Below are positions 10,733 to 21,160 of a stretch of DNA of 64,000 bases, one piece after another; position 1 is the stretch's first letter, and every line of letters starts with the position of its first letter. The position numbers were made by a program, and so were the translations under genes. The DNA is from Nematocida ironsii (lineage: Eukaryota; Microsporidia): contig LTDK01000179.1 in NCBI GenBank assembly GCA_001642415.1, forward strand, positions 62,001-126,000, given 5' to 3'. A model generated the notes under the pieces. It worked only from the letters and a program-made list of their open reading frames with translations, ran no database searches and had not been told where the DNA came from.

Positions 10733-13700
10733 ATGAATTCTCGCAGACAATTAGACATAGCCAGAAGAATTACAAAAATACAACAGCCAGTGGGGAATGA
10801 TACCCCAAATGAAATTATAGAAGAAGGAGCCAGAAGAGTTCCATTATTTAAAAAATTAGTGGATGACTCACCAGATGAAATAACCCAAAAAGTGTGCTTC
10901 TTAATAATAAATGCACATAATGAAGATGACTGGCAAATTACGTGTAAAGCAGCAGAATCACTGTTTATAAAAACAAAAGACGTAAGGATAGTACATTCCC
11001 TATTAGAAGCAGCGCATAATGAAAAGGACACTGATTCTCTTGGGAGTATTTTCTACTTAATAAAGAAAGTAGTAATTCTCTCATGGGGTACCACAGAAAT
11101 TCCTGAAATAATCATAAAGCATACATTTACAGGAGAAAAGGAGCAATATTTAGCCATTTCATTATCTGAAGCATTAAAAATATCCAGGGATATTCCTGAT
11201 TGGATATTATCACTGATTAATTCATGTACTAAGCCATTTAAGGCCTATTTCCTGTCAAATCTGCTCTTAGACAGGAATATGCACTTACACTTTGAAATAG
11301 AAAAATATTCTTGTTTATATAAATTAGATGAAGAGTGTACAGAATTGCTCATTAATGATGTAAAGGGTAAAGTTACAAAGTGTGTTATGAAAAATATTGT
11401 AAGTTACCTACTACCTCTGATCTCATCAATAAGTTCATTATGGGTATACTTAGAAATTGATGTATTAATCAGAAGAATCAATGAATTTACAACAGATACG
11501 GTAATTAAAGCATTAATCCATTACCAATTGAATACGGATGTAATAGATAGGATTATATCTGAATTATACCCTAAGAATATTATGGAGATAGCTGTGGTGT
11601 ATACGAACAAAGAATATAAATTACCACAGGAACAAAAAATATTTCAAAAAATATTAAATAGGGTTATATCTGATCCTAATGGGATGTATACAGCAGATAA
11701 GTATATGGGAATACTTGTACTATTATCAATCAGTACAGAAATCATTTCTAAAGTATCCATGATAAGTGATTTAAATGAAGAAATAAGAGTGTTTATACGT
11801 ACTGTATTAAGTATACCAGAAGATGAGAGTGTATGTAAAGACACAGAAGAAAGACTTCTTATGAAATATGTGGATATGGCATGTAATGGATCTATACCAG
11901 ACAGTAAAGTAGTAAACCTTGCACTATGCCATGGAATACAGATTATAAATGAGACGTATTCAGAAGATGACCTTATGAGACTACTTAAAACATCTGAGAG
12001 GAAGGAAATAATCAGATTATTACTGAAATTACTCCAGGATAAATCTGATTCTGTGGTTGTGAATAAGTGCTGGGAACATTCAAATATTCGATGTACAAGT
12101 ATAAACACAAAGGAGCATACGATTAAAATTGAAGAAATAATTGAATGCTCTGAGAGTATCACTGAAAGAGATGAATTAATTAGATCTATTTATATTTGCA
12201 GTATACTTAGTACACTCCCTGTCCTACTCCAGAAGAAAGTGTTAATGAACATAAACCTATCAAAGAGTTTGTGGAATATTATCATAAATGATTATAGGAA
12301 ATATGAACCGTACGTTCTTGCTGGACTAACTAATAGTACAAGTATGTGGCAGGGTATTTCCTGTAGTAAATCTGAATATTTATCACAGGATATTTCATGT
12401 GTCCAGGGAGATATCACACTGTTCTTAATACTGCACATAATAGATACAAAGTATCCAATACATTATGTACAGATAATAGACAGAATGAAGATCTTACACA
12501 GTTCATTACCAAATGAGACTGTTTCTAAATGGGCATACAATAAGAGTACAAGAACACTTACATATAAAGGAACTAATGCACATATTCACCCAGAAGTATT
12601 CCCTAAAGAAATAGAAGATTTACTAATTAAGGATACAGAATATATACGCAGTAGTATAATATACGAAATAGTACAGGAGTATATGTACACTCTCCTTAAA
12701 AGAGACAGTTTCAGAGAGTATGTCGTGCATGCACTTATAGGAGACTTCCTGGAAATGAATGAAAAATTAAGAATCCATCTGGAATCAATCCCAGATAAAT
12801 CCAGGAAAGTCCAAATGATCTTAAATAATTATAATAAGAAACCCATTACAATCCCTGTACACCCATCCACTGAGAAAAGGCACAGTGACACACACTCACA
12901 CACTCCGAATAAAAAACAAAGAAAAGTCCCTATAATAACACTTACACCAGAACAAGAAGAAGCCGCATTAAATGAAGAATTAAAAAGGACAGGAATCTTA
13001 GCAGCACAACTTGCAGTATCAAAAACTGCAAATGCACACACTGAAAATGACGATGACTCAGAAAATCACGCAGAGAATCACTCATCCCAGAATAAAAATG
13101 GATTACAAATAAAAGTATCCACTGCCTTACAGAAGTATACACAAGAACAAATAAATACATCAGCAGAATACTTCTGTAAAGAATTGGAGAGGTACTGGAT
13201 AAAGGACAGAGAAAAAATATCATCACATTTTGATGCAGTAGTCAGAATTATCCATTTATTCTCAAAATCAGATGTAATTGATAGATTAATCCCAATTATA
13301 AGTGGATATTTGAATACGTCGTATATAATTGATCCTTCTGTACTGGATACGCTTAAAGATATCACCATAACCGTATTTAAAAAATACTCTACTAAGAAAG
13401 CATGTACACTCTTGAATAAGTCAATCACTGACAGTAGGATAATTAAAGTGTATACATTCGCACTTAAAACACTCCCATCTAATAGGATTGAAATTATACT
13501 TAATTCACAAGAACCAAGTAATTTATTATACCAAGCAGCTGTACACGTAATTATTACACGCAGGGATGATCCCGTATATAAATTAGCATTAAATCAAGCA
13601 CTTACTCAATTACACAGTAGAAATGATAATGTACTAAATACAGCACTAACCCTGTTAAAGGAGGAGTACATAAATAATCCAAATTCTGATATTTCTGATG

Positions 13701-14329
13701 AAATAATTGATAATTCCATTAGATTATTAAAGATGCGTACTAAATTAGACTCAGTCGGTATTATTGCACTGGAAATAATAAGGTATGCCATATTTAATAA
13801 TAATTACGTACTGGATTATACCTCAAAAGATGAATTAATCAGCAGTATAAAGTACGATTTATATAATTATAAGGATATTCTAACGTATTTCATTAATGAA
13901 GTGCCATTAAATGAGTTTTTAGAGATAATTAGTCATGTAAATTCACCTACTTCAAAATCCATTCGTAGTACAATTAAGCAAATAATCATGGAGTATACAC
14001 CACCCAGTGATATTGGTCATGTTATATTCAGTAGACTAATTGATCAGGCCAAGGAAGGGACTGTCTCTGATAAATTATTTATTATAAATTTACTCAGGGA
14101 GGTATTAGAAAAATATTCACAAGGTGCATGGATTACTTTATTTATAAAGGTATGTGAGCTGATTGGGAATGAGGAGAGGGAGAGTGTAGTAGAAGGACTA
14201 TTATTATTACTTAAGGATATTATTGAGAAATCACAGGCCAAGAAGAGGATTAAAAATATTTGCAGGGAGTGGAAGAATAATCCTAAATTGAAAGATCTTG
14301 TTGAAAAAGTGAGGAGTGTACTGAAATAA
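10733..14329 (+). CDS. Large helical (HEAT-like) protein, unassigned
   Basis: A protein of about 1198 residues. It is almost entirely amphipathic helices with leucine/isoleucine spacing, as in HEAT/ARM superhelices. A hydrophilic break around two thirds of the way (HPSTEKRHSDTHSHTPNKKQRK, then an acidic His/Asn-rich stretch) separates two helical halves. I recognise no catalytic motif. The layout of helical half, basic linker, a TPEQEEAALNEELKR helix and a second helical half recalls symplekin/Pta1 of the mRNA 3'-end machinery, but other HEAT scaffolds are equally possible. The start is chosen at 10733 (MNSRRQL, after a T-run); 10715 is also possible, while 10664 lies in a repeated spacer motif. 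Confidence 0.8.
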   Translation: MNSRRQLDIARRITKIQQPVGNDTPNEIIEEGARRVPLFKKLVDDSPDEITQKVCFLIINAHNEDDWQITCKAAESLFIKTKDVRIVHSLLEAAHNEKDTDSLGSIFYLIKKVVILSWGTTEIPEIIIKHTFTGEKEQYLAISLSEALKISRDIPDWILSLINSCTKPFKAYFLSNLLLDRNMHLHFEIEKYSCLYKLDEECTELLINDVKGKVTKCVMKNIVSYLLPLISSISSLWVYLEIDVLIRRINEFTTDTVIKALIHYQLNTDVIDRIISELYPKNIMEIAVVYTNKEYKLPQEQKIFQKILNRVISDPNGMYTADKYMGILVLLSISTEIISKVSMISDLNEEIRVFIRTVLSIPEDESVCKDTEERLLMKYVDMACNGSIPDSKVVNLALCHGIQIINETYSEDDLMRLLKTSERKEIIRLLLKLLQDKSDSVVVNKCWEHSNIRCTSINTKEHTIKIEEIIECSESITERDELIRSIYICSILSTLPVLLQKKVLMNINLSKSLWNIIINDYRKYEPYVLAGLTNSTSMWQGISCSKSEYLSQDISCVQGDITLFLILHIIDTKYPIHYVQIIDRMKILHSSLPNETVSKWAYNKSTRTLTYKGTNAHIHPEVFPKEIEDLLIKDTEYIRSSIIYEIVQEYMYTLLKRDSFREYVVHALIGDFLEMNEKLRIHLESIPDKSRKVQMILNNYNKKPITIPVHPSTEKRHSDTHSHTPNKKQRKVPIITLTPEQEEAALNEELKRTGILAAQLAVSKTANAHTENDDDSENHAENHSSQNKNGLQIKVSTALQKYTQEQINTSAEYFCKELERYWIKDREKISSHFDAVVRIIHLFSKSDVIDRLIPIISGYLNTSYIIDPSVLDTLKDITITVFKKYSTKKACTLLNKSITDSRIIKVYTFALKTLPSNRIEIILNSQEPSNLLYQAAVHVIITRRDDPVYKLALNQALTQLHSRNDNVLNTALTLLKEEYINNPNSDISDEIIDNSIRLLKMRTKLDSVGIIALEIIRYAIFNNNYVLDYTSKDELISSIKYDLYNYKDILTYFINEVPLNEFLEIISHVNSPTSKSIRSTIKQIIMEYTPPSDIGHVIFSRLIDQAKEGTVSDKLFIINLLREVLEKYSQGAWITLFIKVCELIGNEERESVVEGLLLLLKDIIEKSQAKKRIKNICREWKNNPKLKDLVEKVRSVLK

Positions 14330-14552
14330 CCTGAAATATTTTATGTAATAAATGTGATTAATGAATATTTTTGTATTAATTAATTATTACTATATATAGT
14401 AATAACGGACTATTACCATATATAGTAATAATTAATTAATATAATTTTTGTTTGAAATTCTGTTTTAAATGTCAAACTAATCCTTTCATTATGGAATATT
14501 CTATTAATAAAAATTAAATAACTATAATTTATTGTACATTGTGTCATATATT
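14330..14552. other. Spacer after the large helical gene
   Basis: AT-rich. It contains an inverted pair attactatatatagtaata / tattaccatatatagtaat near 14385-14435, which could form a hairpin just downstream of the preceding gene. No ORF or RNA gene seen. Confidence 0.4.
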
Positions 14553-14675
14553 ATGTACATTATACGATTAGTGACTGTTATACTTATAGTAATATGTATT
14601 ATTATAGGATATATCCTAATGGTACACTCATACCACACACTATTTGATCATAAAATGGAAGATAACCCGAAATAA
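14553..14675 (+). CDS. Small membrane/secreted peptide, relative of the 62.1-kb gene
   Basis: A 40-residue ORF. It has a hydrophobic N-terminal segment (IRLVTVILIVICIIIGYILMV) followed by HSYHTLFDHKM. It parallels the protein at 62113-62325 over the segment GY..MV.SY...F...M, with similar distance from the hydrophobic start. Its last codons and stop (GAT AAC CCG AAA TAA) are made from the spacer motif ATAACCCGAAAT, so the C-terminus may have been lost or replaced. It could be a small functional peptide or a decayed copy; the conservation of the pair argues for a once-real gene. Confidence 0.5.
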   Translation: MYIIRLVTVILIVICIIIGYILMVHSYHTLFDHKMEDNPK

Positions 14676-14689
14676 CCCGAAATATAATA

Positions 14690-15120
14690 AAAATATACTA
14701 TACACTGTGTATAAAGTAATGAATGGATATAAGGTAAAATATATTACACACTGTGTATAAAGTAATGAATAAATAAGTTATAAAAAAAAGAATTTCGGGT
14801 TATGTCATTAAATAGTACATATTGTGTATAAAGTAAAATATATTACATAATGTGTATAAAGTAATGTATAAAAAGTGAAATAATAAAAAAAGAATGTCTA
14901 TTATATGTCATTAAATAATACATAATGCATAAAAAGTAATAAATAGTACACATTGTGTATAAAGTAATGAATAAAAAGTAAAATAATAAAAAAAGAATGT
15001 CTATTATATGTCATTAAATAGTACATATTGTGTATAAAGTAAAATATATTACACACTGTGTATAAAGTAATGAATAAATTATAAAATATATTACATAATG
15101 TGTATAAAGTATGAAGAGTT
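14690..15120. repeat. Variant repeat cluster, tgtgtataaagtaatga type
   Basis: A sister version of the dispersed repeat, with tgtgtataaagtaat in place of tgtgtaataagtaat, occurs about ten times. A longer block (aaagaatgtctattatatgtcattaaata plus the repeat) is repeated near 14890 and 14993. This variant is seen only here in the window, next to the 5S gene. Confidence 0.85.
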
Positions 15121-15275
15121 TTATTTTTATTTATGGCATAATGTGTTAAAATATTTAAACACGTACAGAATATAGTACACAATTAGTAATATATTTAGGA
15201 TATGCACATAAATTATTACACAGTGTACACAAATAACTTACATCAATACTTACAGGCATAATAAATAATAATAAA

Positions 15276-15395
15276 AAGTGCAGCACTCTGTGTTCCCACG
15301 CGGTCTCCCATCGCAGTACTATCAAAGCTGTCACGCGCTTAACTTCAGAGATCGAACGAGTTCTGGTGTGTACGCAGGCATATGGCCGCACAACC
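15276..15395 (-). rRNA. 5S ribosomal RNA
   Basis: On the minus strand the roughly 120-base segment reads as a standard eukaryotic 5S rRNA: GTGCGGCCATA at the 5' side, TCGATCTCTGAAGTTAAGC (loop A and A-box), AGTACT, GATGGGAGACC (C-box) and GTGCTGCAC at the 3' side. It is followed by a run of five T at 15277-15273, the usual RNA polymerase III stop. GTGC near the 5' end pairs with GCAC near the 3' end to close helix I. The segment is clearly more GC-rich than its surroundings. The exact 5' end is uncertain by a few bases. It is transcribed opposite to the Sec7 gene that starts about 85 bases upstream of it. Confidence 0.96.
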
Positions 15396-15479
15396 TTACC
15401 CTACACATAAATAACTTATTATACACCATACATTATACAATAATATTTACTTATTATGCAAGAAATAAAAAAATAAATA

Positions 15480-18326
15480 ATGTTACATGAAGAACAAGAT
15501 ACACTCACCAGAACAGTAATAAAACTAAAAGAATTAACCACCCATGGGAATAAAGAAGTAAAAGAGATAATAGATAGAATGAATAAGAATATACAACAGG
15601 ATATGAATATAACCATAGAATACGTAATAGACACAATAAATGAATTATTACAGTGTGATACACTGCACTCAAATGAGAAATATGCCGTATTAGACGTATT
15701 CTACCAATTATTAGAAGAATTCTTAAATAAAGGTATAAAACCTGATTTACAGAGAATACCAGAATCACTCAGTAAAATGAAATTCTTAAAGAATGAGAAG
15801 AATGTGGAAAGGGCAGTTATTGTATATTTAAAGGTGATTATGCTAATATTACAAGTAGTGGATACACCCGATCATAGGATAAGTATATTTAAAGTGTTCT
15901 GTACACTGTTTATGTCTAAATCATTCATTACCAGTACAAAATGTGGATATTTAATACCAAGCATGTTTAAGGAATTCTTAGGGAAGTATCCTGGGTTTAT
16001 ACATAGTTTATTAGATAATCAGGATAAGTTGATTATATGTCCTGCTTTATTAGAGGTAGTACTATTATCATCACAGAGAATAACAAAAGTATTATCACGA
16101 CTGGTCGTACTTGATTATATAAACAGGAATAATAACCAGATGGTGTTAATGATGCATGGGAAGGGTTTTTATGAACCATTTTATTTTCAGATGTATATGG
16201 AGAGGGAGACTTGTCCTGTATCAGAGATATTCAGTATATTCTGTAAGGAGTCCTTTTTAGAGTATTTATTATTAGATGTAGGTATACGTATTACTAGTAA
16301 GTGTATTATTAATGATGTGATTGAGAAGGTTTCTGAGGAGAGTACTTTACCACTGATTAGGTTATTAAAGGATCCTGTAAGTAAAAGATCAGAATGTGTA
16401 TACTGTGACGTATCTAAGGATTTAGAAGTACGTATGAGTAATAAAGAGAGAGTAGAAGTAGAATTAGAAGGGTTTAATAAGACAGGTGAGGTTGATAAGT
16501 TAATTGAAGTAATGCGAATGATCGGGTACAGGGAGAATCCTATTTTAAGTACGTGTATGTTATTACGATCGCATATGGATACAAATTTAAATATGCTTGG
16601 GAAATGTCTTGGTAGGGAAGGTGCAGATGAATTCTTAGAAATATTCTGTTCATCATTTGATTTCTCAGAGTACGATTTAGTTACAGCATTACGAGTATTC
16701 CTTTTGAGTTTTACACTCCCTGGGGAGGGACAGAAAATAAACAGGATAATTTCTGCATTCTCTAAGAAATATTCTGAGGATCGGAAACAGGATAGTGAAA
16801 CTGTTATTTCTATAGCAATGGCAATTATTTACATTAATACAAGTATACATAATGTGAATACGGTTAAGAAGATTTCTTTAGAAGAATTTACTAGGATAAT
16901 TATGAAGACGTGTAAGGATGTAGATGTAGAATACACTGAGACACTTTATGGACAGATTAAACAAAGAAAATTAGAAGTACCCAAGAATAATTACTTATCA
17001 TCAGAACAAATGGAATTCTCTGAACAACAGTGTGAATCAGACGTACACTTACACATGAATATGTCACCGAATGAGAGGTATAAGTACTGCAGTAAGTGTA
17101 CACTGACTGTGTATAAGTATATGATTAATAAGTACAATATTAGTAAAATAATCATACAAAGAGGGACACCACATGAGATAAAATCGTACATAAAAGTGTG
17201 TGTACGCCTGGGGATGAGTGATACTGTGGTAAATACATTACAAATGGTACGTGATCCATACTTATTAATTAAAATAATTGGGGATTTAAAGTACTTACTC
17301 AGTAAATTATGGCCGGAATTTATTGATGCGATCGAAAAAGTGTGCATGCACAGGGATGATTCAGGGAATGCACCACGATTCTTTCGGAATATTTTCACAT
17401 TCGGTAAGGAACCAAAAAAAGATAAAAAAGATATCTTCCCAGATTTAATGATCCCAGAAATTATGGAAGAAATCAAGAACATCTCAGATAATGACGTAAT
17501 AAAAATGGCAATCACTCTACAGAAGAAATTAGAAGATGGTAAGACTAAATCACTCTGTAAATTAGCGTACATTACACTTATGAATACATCAGAAAGGATC
17601 AGTACAGTATCACAATTATTTGAAACACTTATAAGTACGGGTGGTATACCAGTACAGGATATGATCATAATCTGTGAATCAGCACATTTTAGTAGTTTAA
17701 TGCACGTACTAGCAGGATTCCAGTATAAACCATCTAAACACATAACAACTGCAGTTATCTCATTATTACAGTATATTATATCTGTACTATCAAATAAGTC
17801 ATTATCAATTGTAGAAATGAACAGTATAAAAGAATGGATGCGTGCATTAATAACTTCAGATGCATTCAAACTTAAAAATACAGAAGTGATCAGTTCCATA
17901 TGGAGTACAGTTGAAGAAATCTCATTACAATTGGATAAATCCGGGTTTGATGGATTTGAAATATTCATAAAAATGAAAGAGTCTCTTACAATAAGTACAT
18001 ATAAAGAAATCATCATAAATACAGAAATGTATTATAAGAATATAAACAGAGTACTTCTATGCTTAGATATAATACATAAAAATACAGAATTTAAGAATAT
18101 ATTTATAAGTATGATATCTACAGTTATAAATAAGGATACGATCGGATGTATATCAATTATAGAGAGTTGTGAACATGTAATAGAATCAATACCTGATGTA
18201 CAAGAAAGGATCGAATCTATAATATTTGATAAAGTAAATGAGACAGATATACAGAATACAAGTTATCTTAAGAAATTAGTAGATAAAATGAGTATAAAAT
18301 CAAATGAGCAGATTGTAGATTTATAA
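15480..18326 (+). CDS. SEC7: Sec7-domain ARF guanine-nucleotide exchange factor
   Basis: A 948-residue large ARF-GEF of the BIG/Sec7 (or GBF) class, which loads ARF with GTP on Golgi membranes. The Sec7 domain covers about residues 320-500: an LGREGADEFLEIF helix, TALRVFLLSFTLPGEGQKINRI with the catalytic glutamate at about E416, then VISIAMAIIYINTSIHNVNT and the ISLEEFTRII helix ending at a YGQIKQRKLEVP segment. The N-terminal 300 residues fit DCB/HUS-like helices and the C-terminal 400 residues are helical HDS-like. It is shorter than yeast Sec7 (about 2000 residues), as expected for microsporidia. The symbol is tentative between SEC7 and GEA types. Confidence 0.85.
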   Translation: MLHEEQDTLTRTVIKLKELTTHGNKEVKEIIDRMNKNIQQDMNITIEYVIDTINELLQCDTLHSNEKYAVLDVFYQLLEEFLNKGIKPDLQRIPESLSKMKFLKNEKNVERAVIVYLKVIMLILQVVDTPDHRISIFKVFCTLFMSKSFITSTKCGYLIPSMFKEFLGKYPGFIHSLLDNQDKLIICPALLEVVLLSSQRITKVLSRLVVLDYINRNNNQMVLMMHGKGFYEPFYFQMYMERETCPVSEIFSIFCKESFLEYLLLDVGIRITSKCIINDVIEKVSEESTLPLIRLLKDPVSKRSECVYCDVSKDLEVRMSNKERVEVELEGFNKTGEVDKLIEVMRMIGYRENPILSTCMLLRSHMDTNLNMLGKCLGREGADEFLEIFCSSFDFSEYDLVTALRVFLLSFTLPGEGQKINRIISAFSKKYSEDRKQDSETVISIAMAIIYINTSIHNVNTVKKISLEEFTRIIMKTCKDVDVEYTETLYGQIKQRKLEVPKNNYLSSEQMEFSEQQCESDVHLHMNMSPNERYKYCSKCTLTVYKYMINKYNISKIIIQRGTPHEIKSYIKVCVRLGMSDTVVNTLQMVRDPYLLIKIIGDLKYLLSKLWPEFIDAIEKVCMHRDDSGNAPRFFRNIFTFGKEPKKDKKDIFPDLMIPEIMEEIKNISDNDVIKMAITLQKKLEDGKTKSLCKLAYITLMNTSERISTVSQLFETLISTGGIPVQDMIIICESAHFSSLMHVLAGFQYKPSKHITTAVISLLQYIISVLSNKSLSIVEMNSIKEWMRALITSDAFKLKNTEVISSIWSTVEEISLQLDKSGFDGFEIFIKMKESLTISTYKEIIINTEMYYKNINRVLLCLDIIHKNTEFKNIFISMISTVINKDTIGCISIIESCEHVIESIPDVQERIESIIFDKVNETDIQNTSYLKKLVDKMSIKSNEQIVDL

Positions 18327-18342
18327 CAGTATAAAGAATAAA

Positions 18343-19230
18343 TTATTTAGTATAAGATATTATAAATGAATGAGTGAGTAAATGTATGAATGAGTAAATG
18401 AGTGAATGAGTGAACGAGTAAATGTATGAATAAGTGTATGTGTATGTATATGTGTATATGAGTGTATGAGTGTATGAATGAGTGAATGAATGAGTAAGTA
18501 TATATGAGTAAGTATATATGTATATATGTATATGAATGAGTAAGCGAATATGCGACTGTGTATGAATGGCTGTATGAATGGATGTGTATGAGCGAACGAG
18601 TGAGTATATAAGTGTATAAGCGAACAAGTGTATTTATGATTGTGTATACCTGTGTATATGGATAAGTGTATGTATGACTGTGTATATGACTGTATTAGTA
18701 AGTAAGCGACTGTATGAGTGAGTGTATTAGTCTGTCAGTGTATTAGTTATTATAATGTATATGTATAAGCGAACGAGTGAATGTATGACTGTGTATGACT
18801 GTGTATATGAGTATGACTGTATATGAGTGACTGTGTATATATGAGCTAACGAGTGTATTATAGTCAGTAAGTGACTGTATGTATAATAGAACAAGTGTAT
18901 GTATAAGTGTGTATGGCTGTATGACTGTATTAGTCAGTCAGTGTATGTCTGTATATATTAATTATTATATTGTATATTATGACTAATACACTAATACACT
19001 GACTGACTCATACACTAATACACTGACTGATTCATACACTAATACACTAATACACTGACTGTCTTATTATACTGTATATTATGATTATACGATCGGACTG
19101 ACTAATACACTGACTAATACTCATACACTGACTGATTAATATACTCATACACTCACTCATACACTAATATACTCACTCATACACTGCCTTATACACTAAT
19201 TATACGATGGTTAATAATTTATTCTGATTT
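18343..19230. repeat. Low-complexity strand-switch repeat region
   Basis: Between the convergent ends of the Sec7 and NLE1 genes, about 600 bases of gagtgaatgagtgtatga / tgtatgactgtatgagt repeats on the plus strand (18360 to about 18960) are followed by about 230 bases of the complementary composition (ctaatacactgactgactcatacac, from about 18980). The two halves meet near 18960-18980 around an AT-rich core (attattatattgtatattatga), forming a foldback of short degenerate units. No gene is supported. Confidence 0.85.
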
Positions 19231-19237
19231 ATTATGA

Positions 19238-20557
19238 TTATGTAAAGAAATATACTAATTTATCCTTACCACCGGCTGTGATCATGCCATCCTTTATGTC
19301 AATCGCAAATACTTGATCTTTGCATACAAAATCTGATAAAAGAATCTTCTTCTCAACAGAATATACTTTAACTGTCTTATCAGCTGAACATGATACAAGT
19401 AAATTACCAGTGGTAGAAAATGCTGTCTGATACGCTAATAGTGTATGTGACTTGAATGTGTGTGATAAATATCCATTAACAGATGTCCATAACTTAACAG
19501 TCTTATCAAATGATGATGTAGATATGTACGCACCATTTAATGAAATACTTACACTGGTAAGTACATCCTTATGACCAATCAGTTTACGTACGGGTAAGAA
19601 ATTCCATGAATTATCATTAACCCAAGAAGGTCTCCACATGACAGCTGTCTTATCATCACTGATACTTACAAAGAAACTCTTACCTGCACCTAATTCTGCT
19701 GATTCGGATTTCTTTAAGTACCTGCCTAAATCACTGCCATTATGTACGGCTAGTCCAGTAACCCATAAAATATGTCCTCTAAGTACTTGTATAACAGACC
19801 CGGATTCATCAGATACTTTTATGGTGGTATCCCTGCCTGCTGATAATAAATAATCACCGAAATACTTAACAGATATAACTGGTTTCTCATGGAATATACT
19901 CCTTACATGTCCGATCGTATTCCATACACTTGCACTGCTGTCCCTGGATGCAGTTGCGAATATTTCACTATCAGCACGCCATGTGATTGATGTGGCACCA
20001 TCTTTATGAATCTTCTTTGAATATACCACGGATAAGTCTGCCATGCTAATTAAAGAAACACCTCCATTCATGGCACCGGCTGCAAGCCATTTTGAATCAG
20101 GTGAGAATTCAATGCATTGTATCCAGTGCTGGAATAACTTTACTGATTTAATAGGAGTCTTTGTGGATGCACTCCAAAATCTGACCGTACCATCACCTGA
20201 TGCACTGCACACGTACTGCTTGCATGGACTCTGCTTTACACTTAAAATAGCTGCTGTATGACCAGAACATGAAGATGCCAAGTACCCGGGTGCACGTGTT
20301 TTCTTTGGTGGATCATCTGGGTAGCAGTATATTTTAAGTATCTCCTCACTTTCTACTTTTTCTTTCTTATGGGCTTCTCCGAGTGTGGTTATAATCTCTG
20401 AGCCATGAATGAACATTCTCATTCGATCCTTCTCTGGTGTGTCTGGTGGTAGAAGTACTTTAAGGGATTCTAGTGTTATGCTTATGGGTAGTTGTAGTAC
20501 ACTTCCCATGGGAGTGTCATCGTGTGACATAAACTGTGCAATAACTTGTGAGTTCAT
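19238..20557 (-). CDS. NLE1: Ribosome assembly WD40 protein Notchless/Rsa4
   Basis: A 439-residue protein. The N-terminus has the NLE (MIDAS-interacting, ubiquitin-like) domain, with QLPISITLESLKVLLP and FIHGSEI. A linker and an eight-bladed WD40 propeller follow, starting at SCSGHTAAILSVKQSPCKQYVCSASGDGTVRFW and ending at GGKDKLVYFFT. This order is specific to Notchless/Rsa4, the partner of the AAA-ATPase Mdn1/Rea1 in pre-60S maturation. The ATG at 20557 is chosen because an upstream in-frame start would need GTG. Confidence 0.9.
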   Translation of the reverse strand: MNSQVIAQFMSHDDTPMGSVLQLPISITLESLKVLLPPDTPEKDRMRMFIHGSEIITTLGEAHKKEKVESEEILKIYCYPDDPPKKTRAPGYLASSCSGHTAAILSVKQSPCKQYVCSASGDGTVRFWSASTKTPIKSVKLFQHWIQCIEFSPDSKWLAAGAMNGGVSLISMADLSVVYSKKIHKDGATSITWRADSEIFATASRDSSASVWNTIGHVRSIFHEKPVISVKYFGDYLLSAGRDTTIKVSDESGSVIQVLRGHILWVTGLAVHNGSDLGRYLKKSESAELGAGKSFFVSISDDKTAVMWRPSWVNDNSWNFLPVRKLIGHKDVLTSVSISLNGAYISTSSFDKTVKLWTSVNGYLSHTFKSHTLLAYQTAFSTTGNLLVSCSADKTVKVYSVEKKILLSDFVCKDQVFAIDIKDGMITAGGKDKLVYFFT

Positions 20558-21160
20558 GAAAAAATTCTGCACCTCTGAAAAATTTCTAATTAACGCATGA
20601 AAATTTTGTACTGTTAATATTTATGGCTTAGTGTATAATAAAGCATACAGAGATAATTTCGGGTTAATAGTATAAAATATAAATTATAATTAGGGTTATA
20701 TCGGGTTATAATAAATAATACATATTGTGTAATAAGTAATGCACAGTTGTGTAATAAGTAATGCACAGTTGTGTAATAAGTTATTTCGGGTTATATTCGG
20801 GTTATTCCAATCCCTGCCTAATGCATATAATATATACTTAATTAGACTTACATTCATAAATAATATTATTTATGCCTATATACTAATAAATACTGTATAT
20901 TACTAAATATTTTAATTTCTATATTAGGAAATAACCGTTATTAATATAATTAATCAGAGTACTTTAATATGCATATAATATATGTATTAGACATATGAAT
21001 AAGTCATTAATACTACATATGTGCATAGCCATAAGTACACATAGTCATAATACAACCAGTGATATATGACTCCGATTGTCATATAGTTATAATTAATAAT
21101 AGTTAATGTATATGTGATGATATATCAAGATATAATTAATTTTATTTAAATTATTCTGTC
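20558..21160. other. Spacer with repeats and ATAACCCG motif cluster
   Basis: Holds motif copies at 20656-20666, 20693-20709 and 20783-20805 (the last two doubled), interleaved with three dispersed repeat units (tgtgtaataagt) at about 20720-20785. The rest to 21160 is AT-rich without visible structure. The region is upstream of NLE1 and downstream of the membrane-protein gene. Confidence 0.65.

Noticed and set aside
15155..15391. ORFs over the 5S region on both strands (also 15278-15490)
   Set aside because: They translate the 5S rRNA gene and its flanks; the RNA call explains the conserved bases.
16991..18016. 341-codon ORF antisense to the Sec7 gene
   Set aside because: Full overlap with a recognised gene; the amino acid sequence shows no domain.
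18343..18627. 94-codon minus-strand ORF rich in Tyr/Ser/Thr/His
   Set aside because: Translation of the low-complexity gagtgtatga repeat.
20557..20572. Upstream start of NLE1 at 20572
   Set aside because: The codon is GTG; the ATG at 20557 gives a normal N-terminus.
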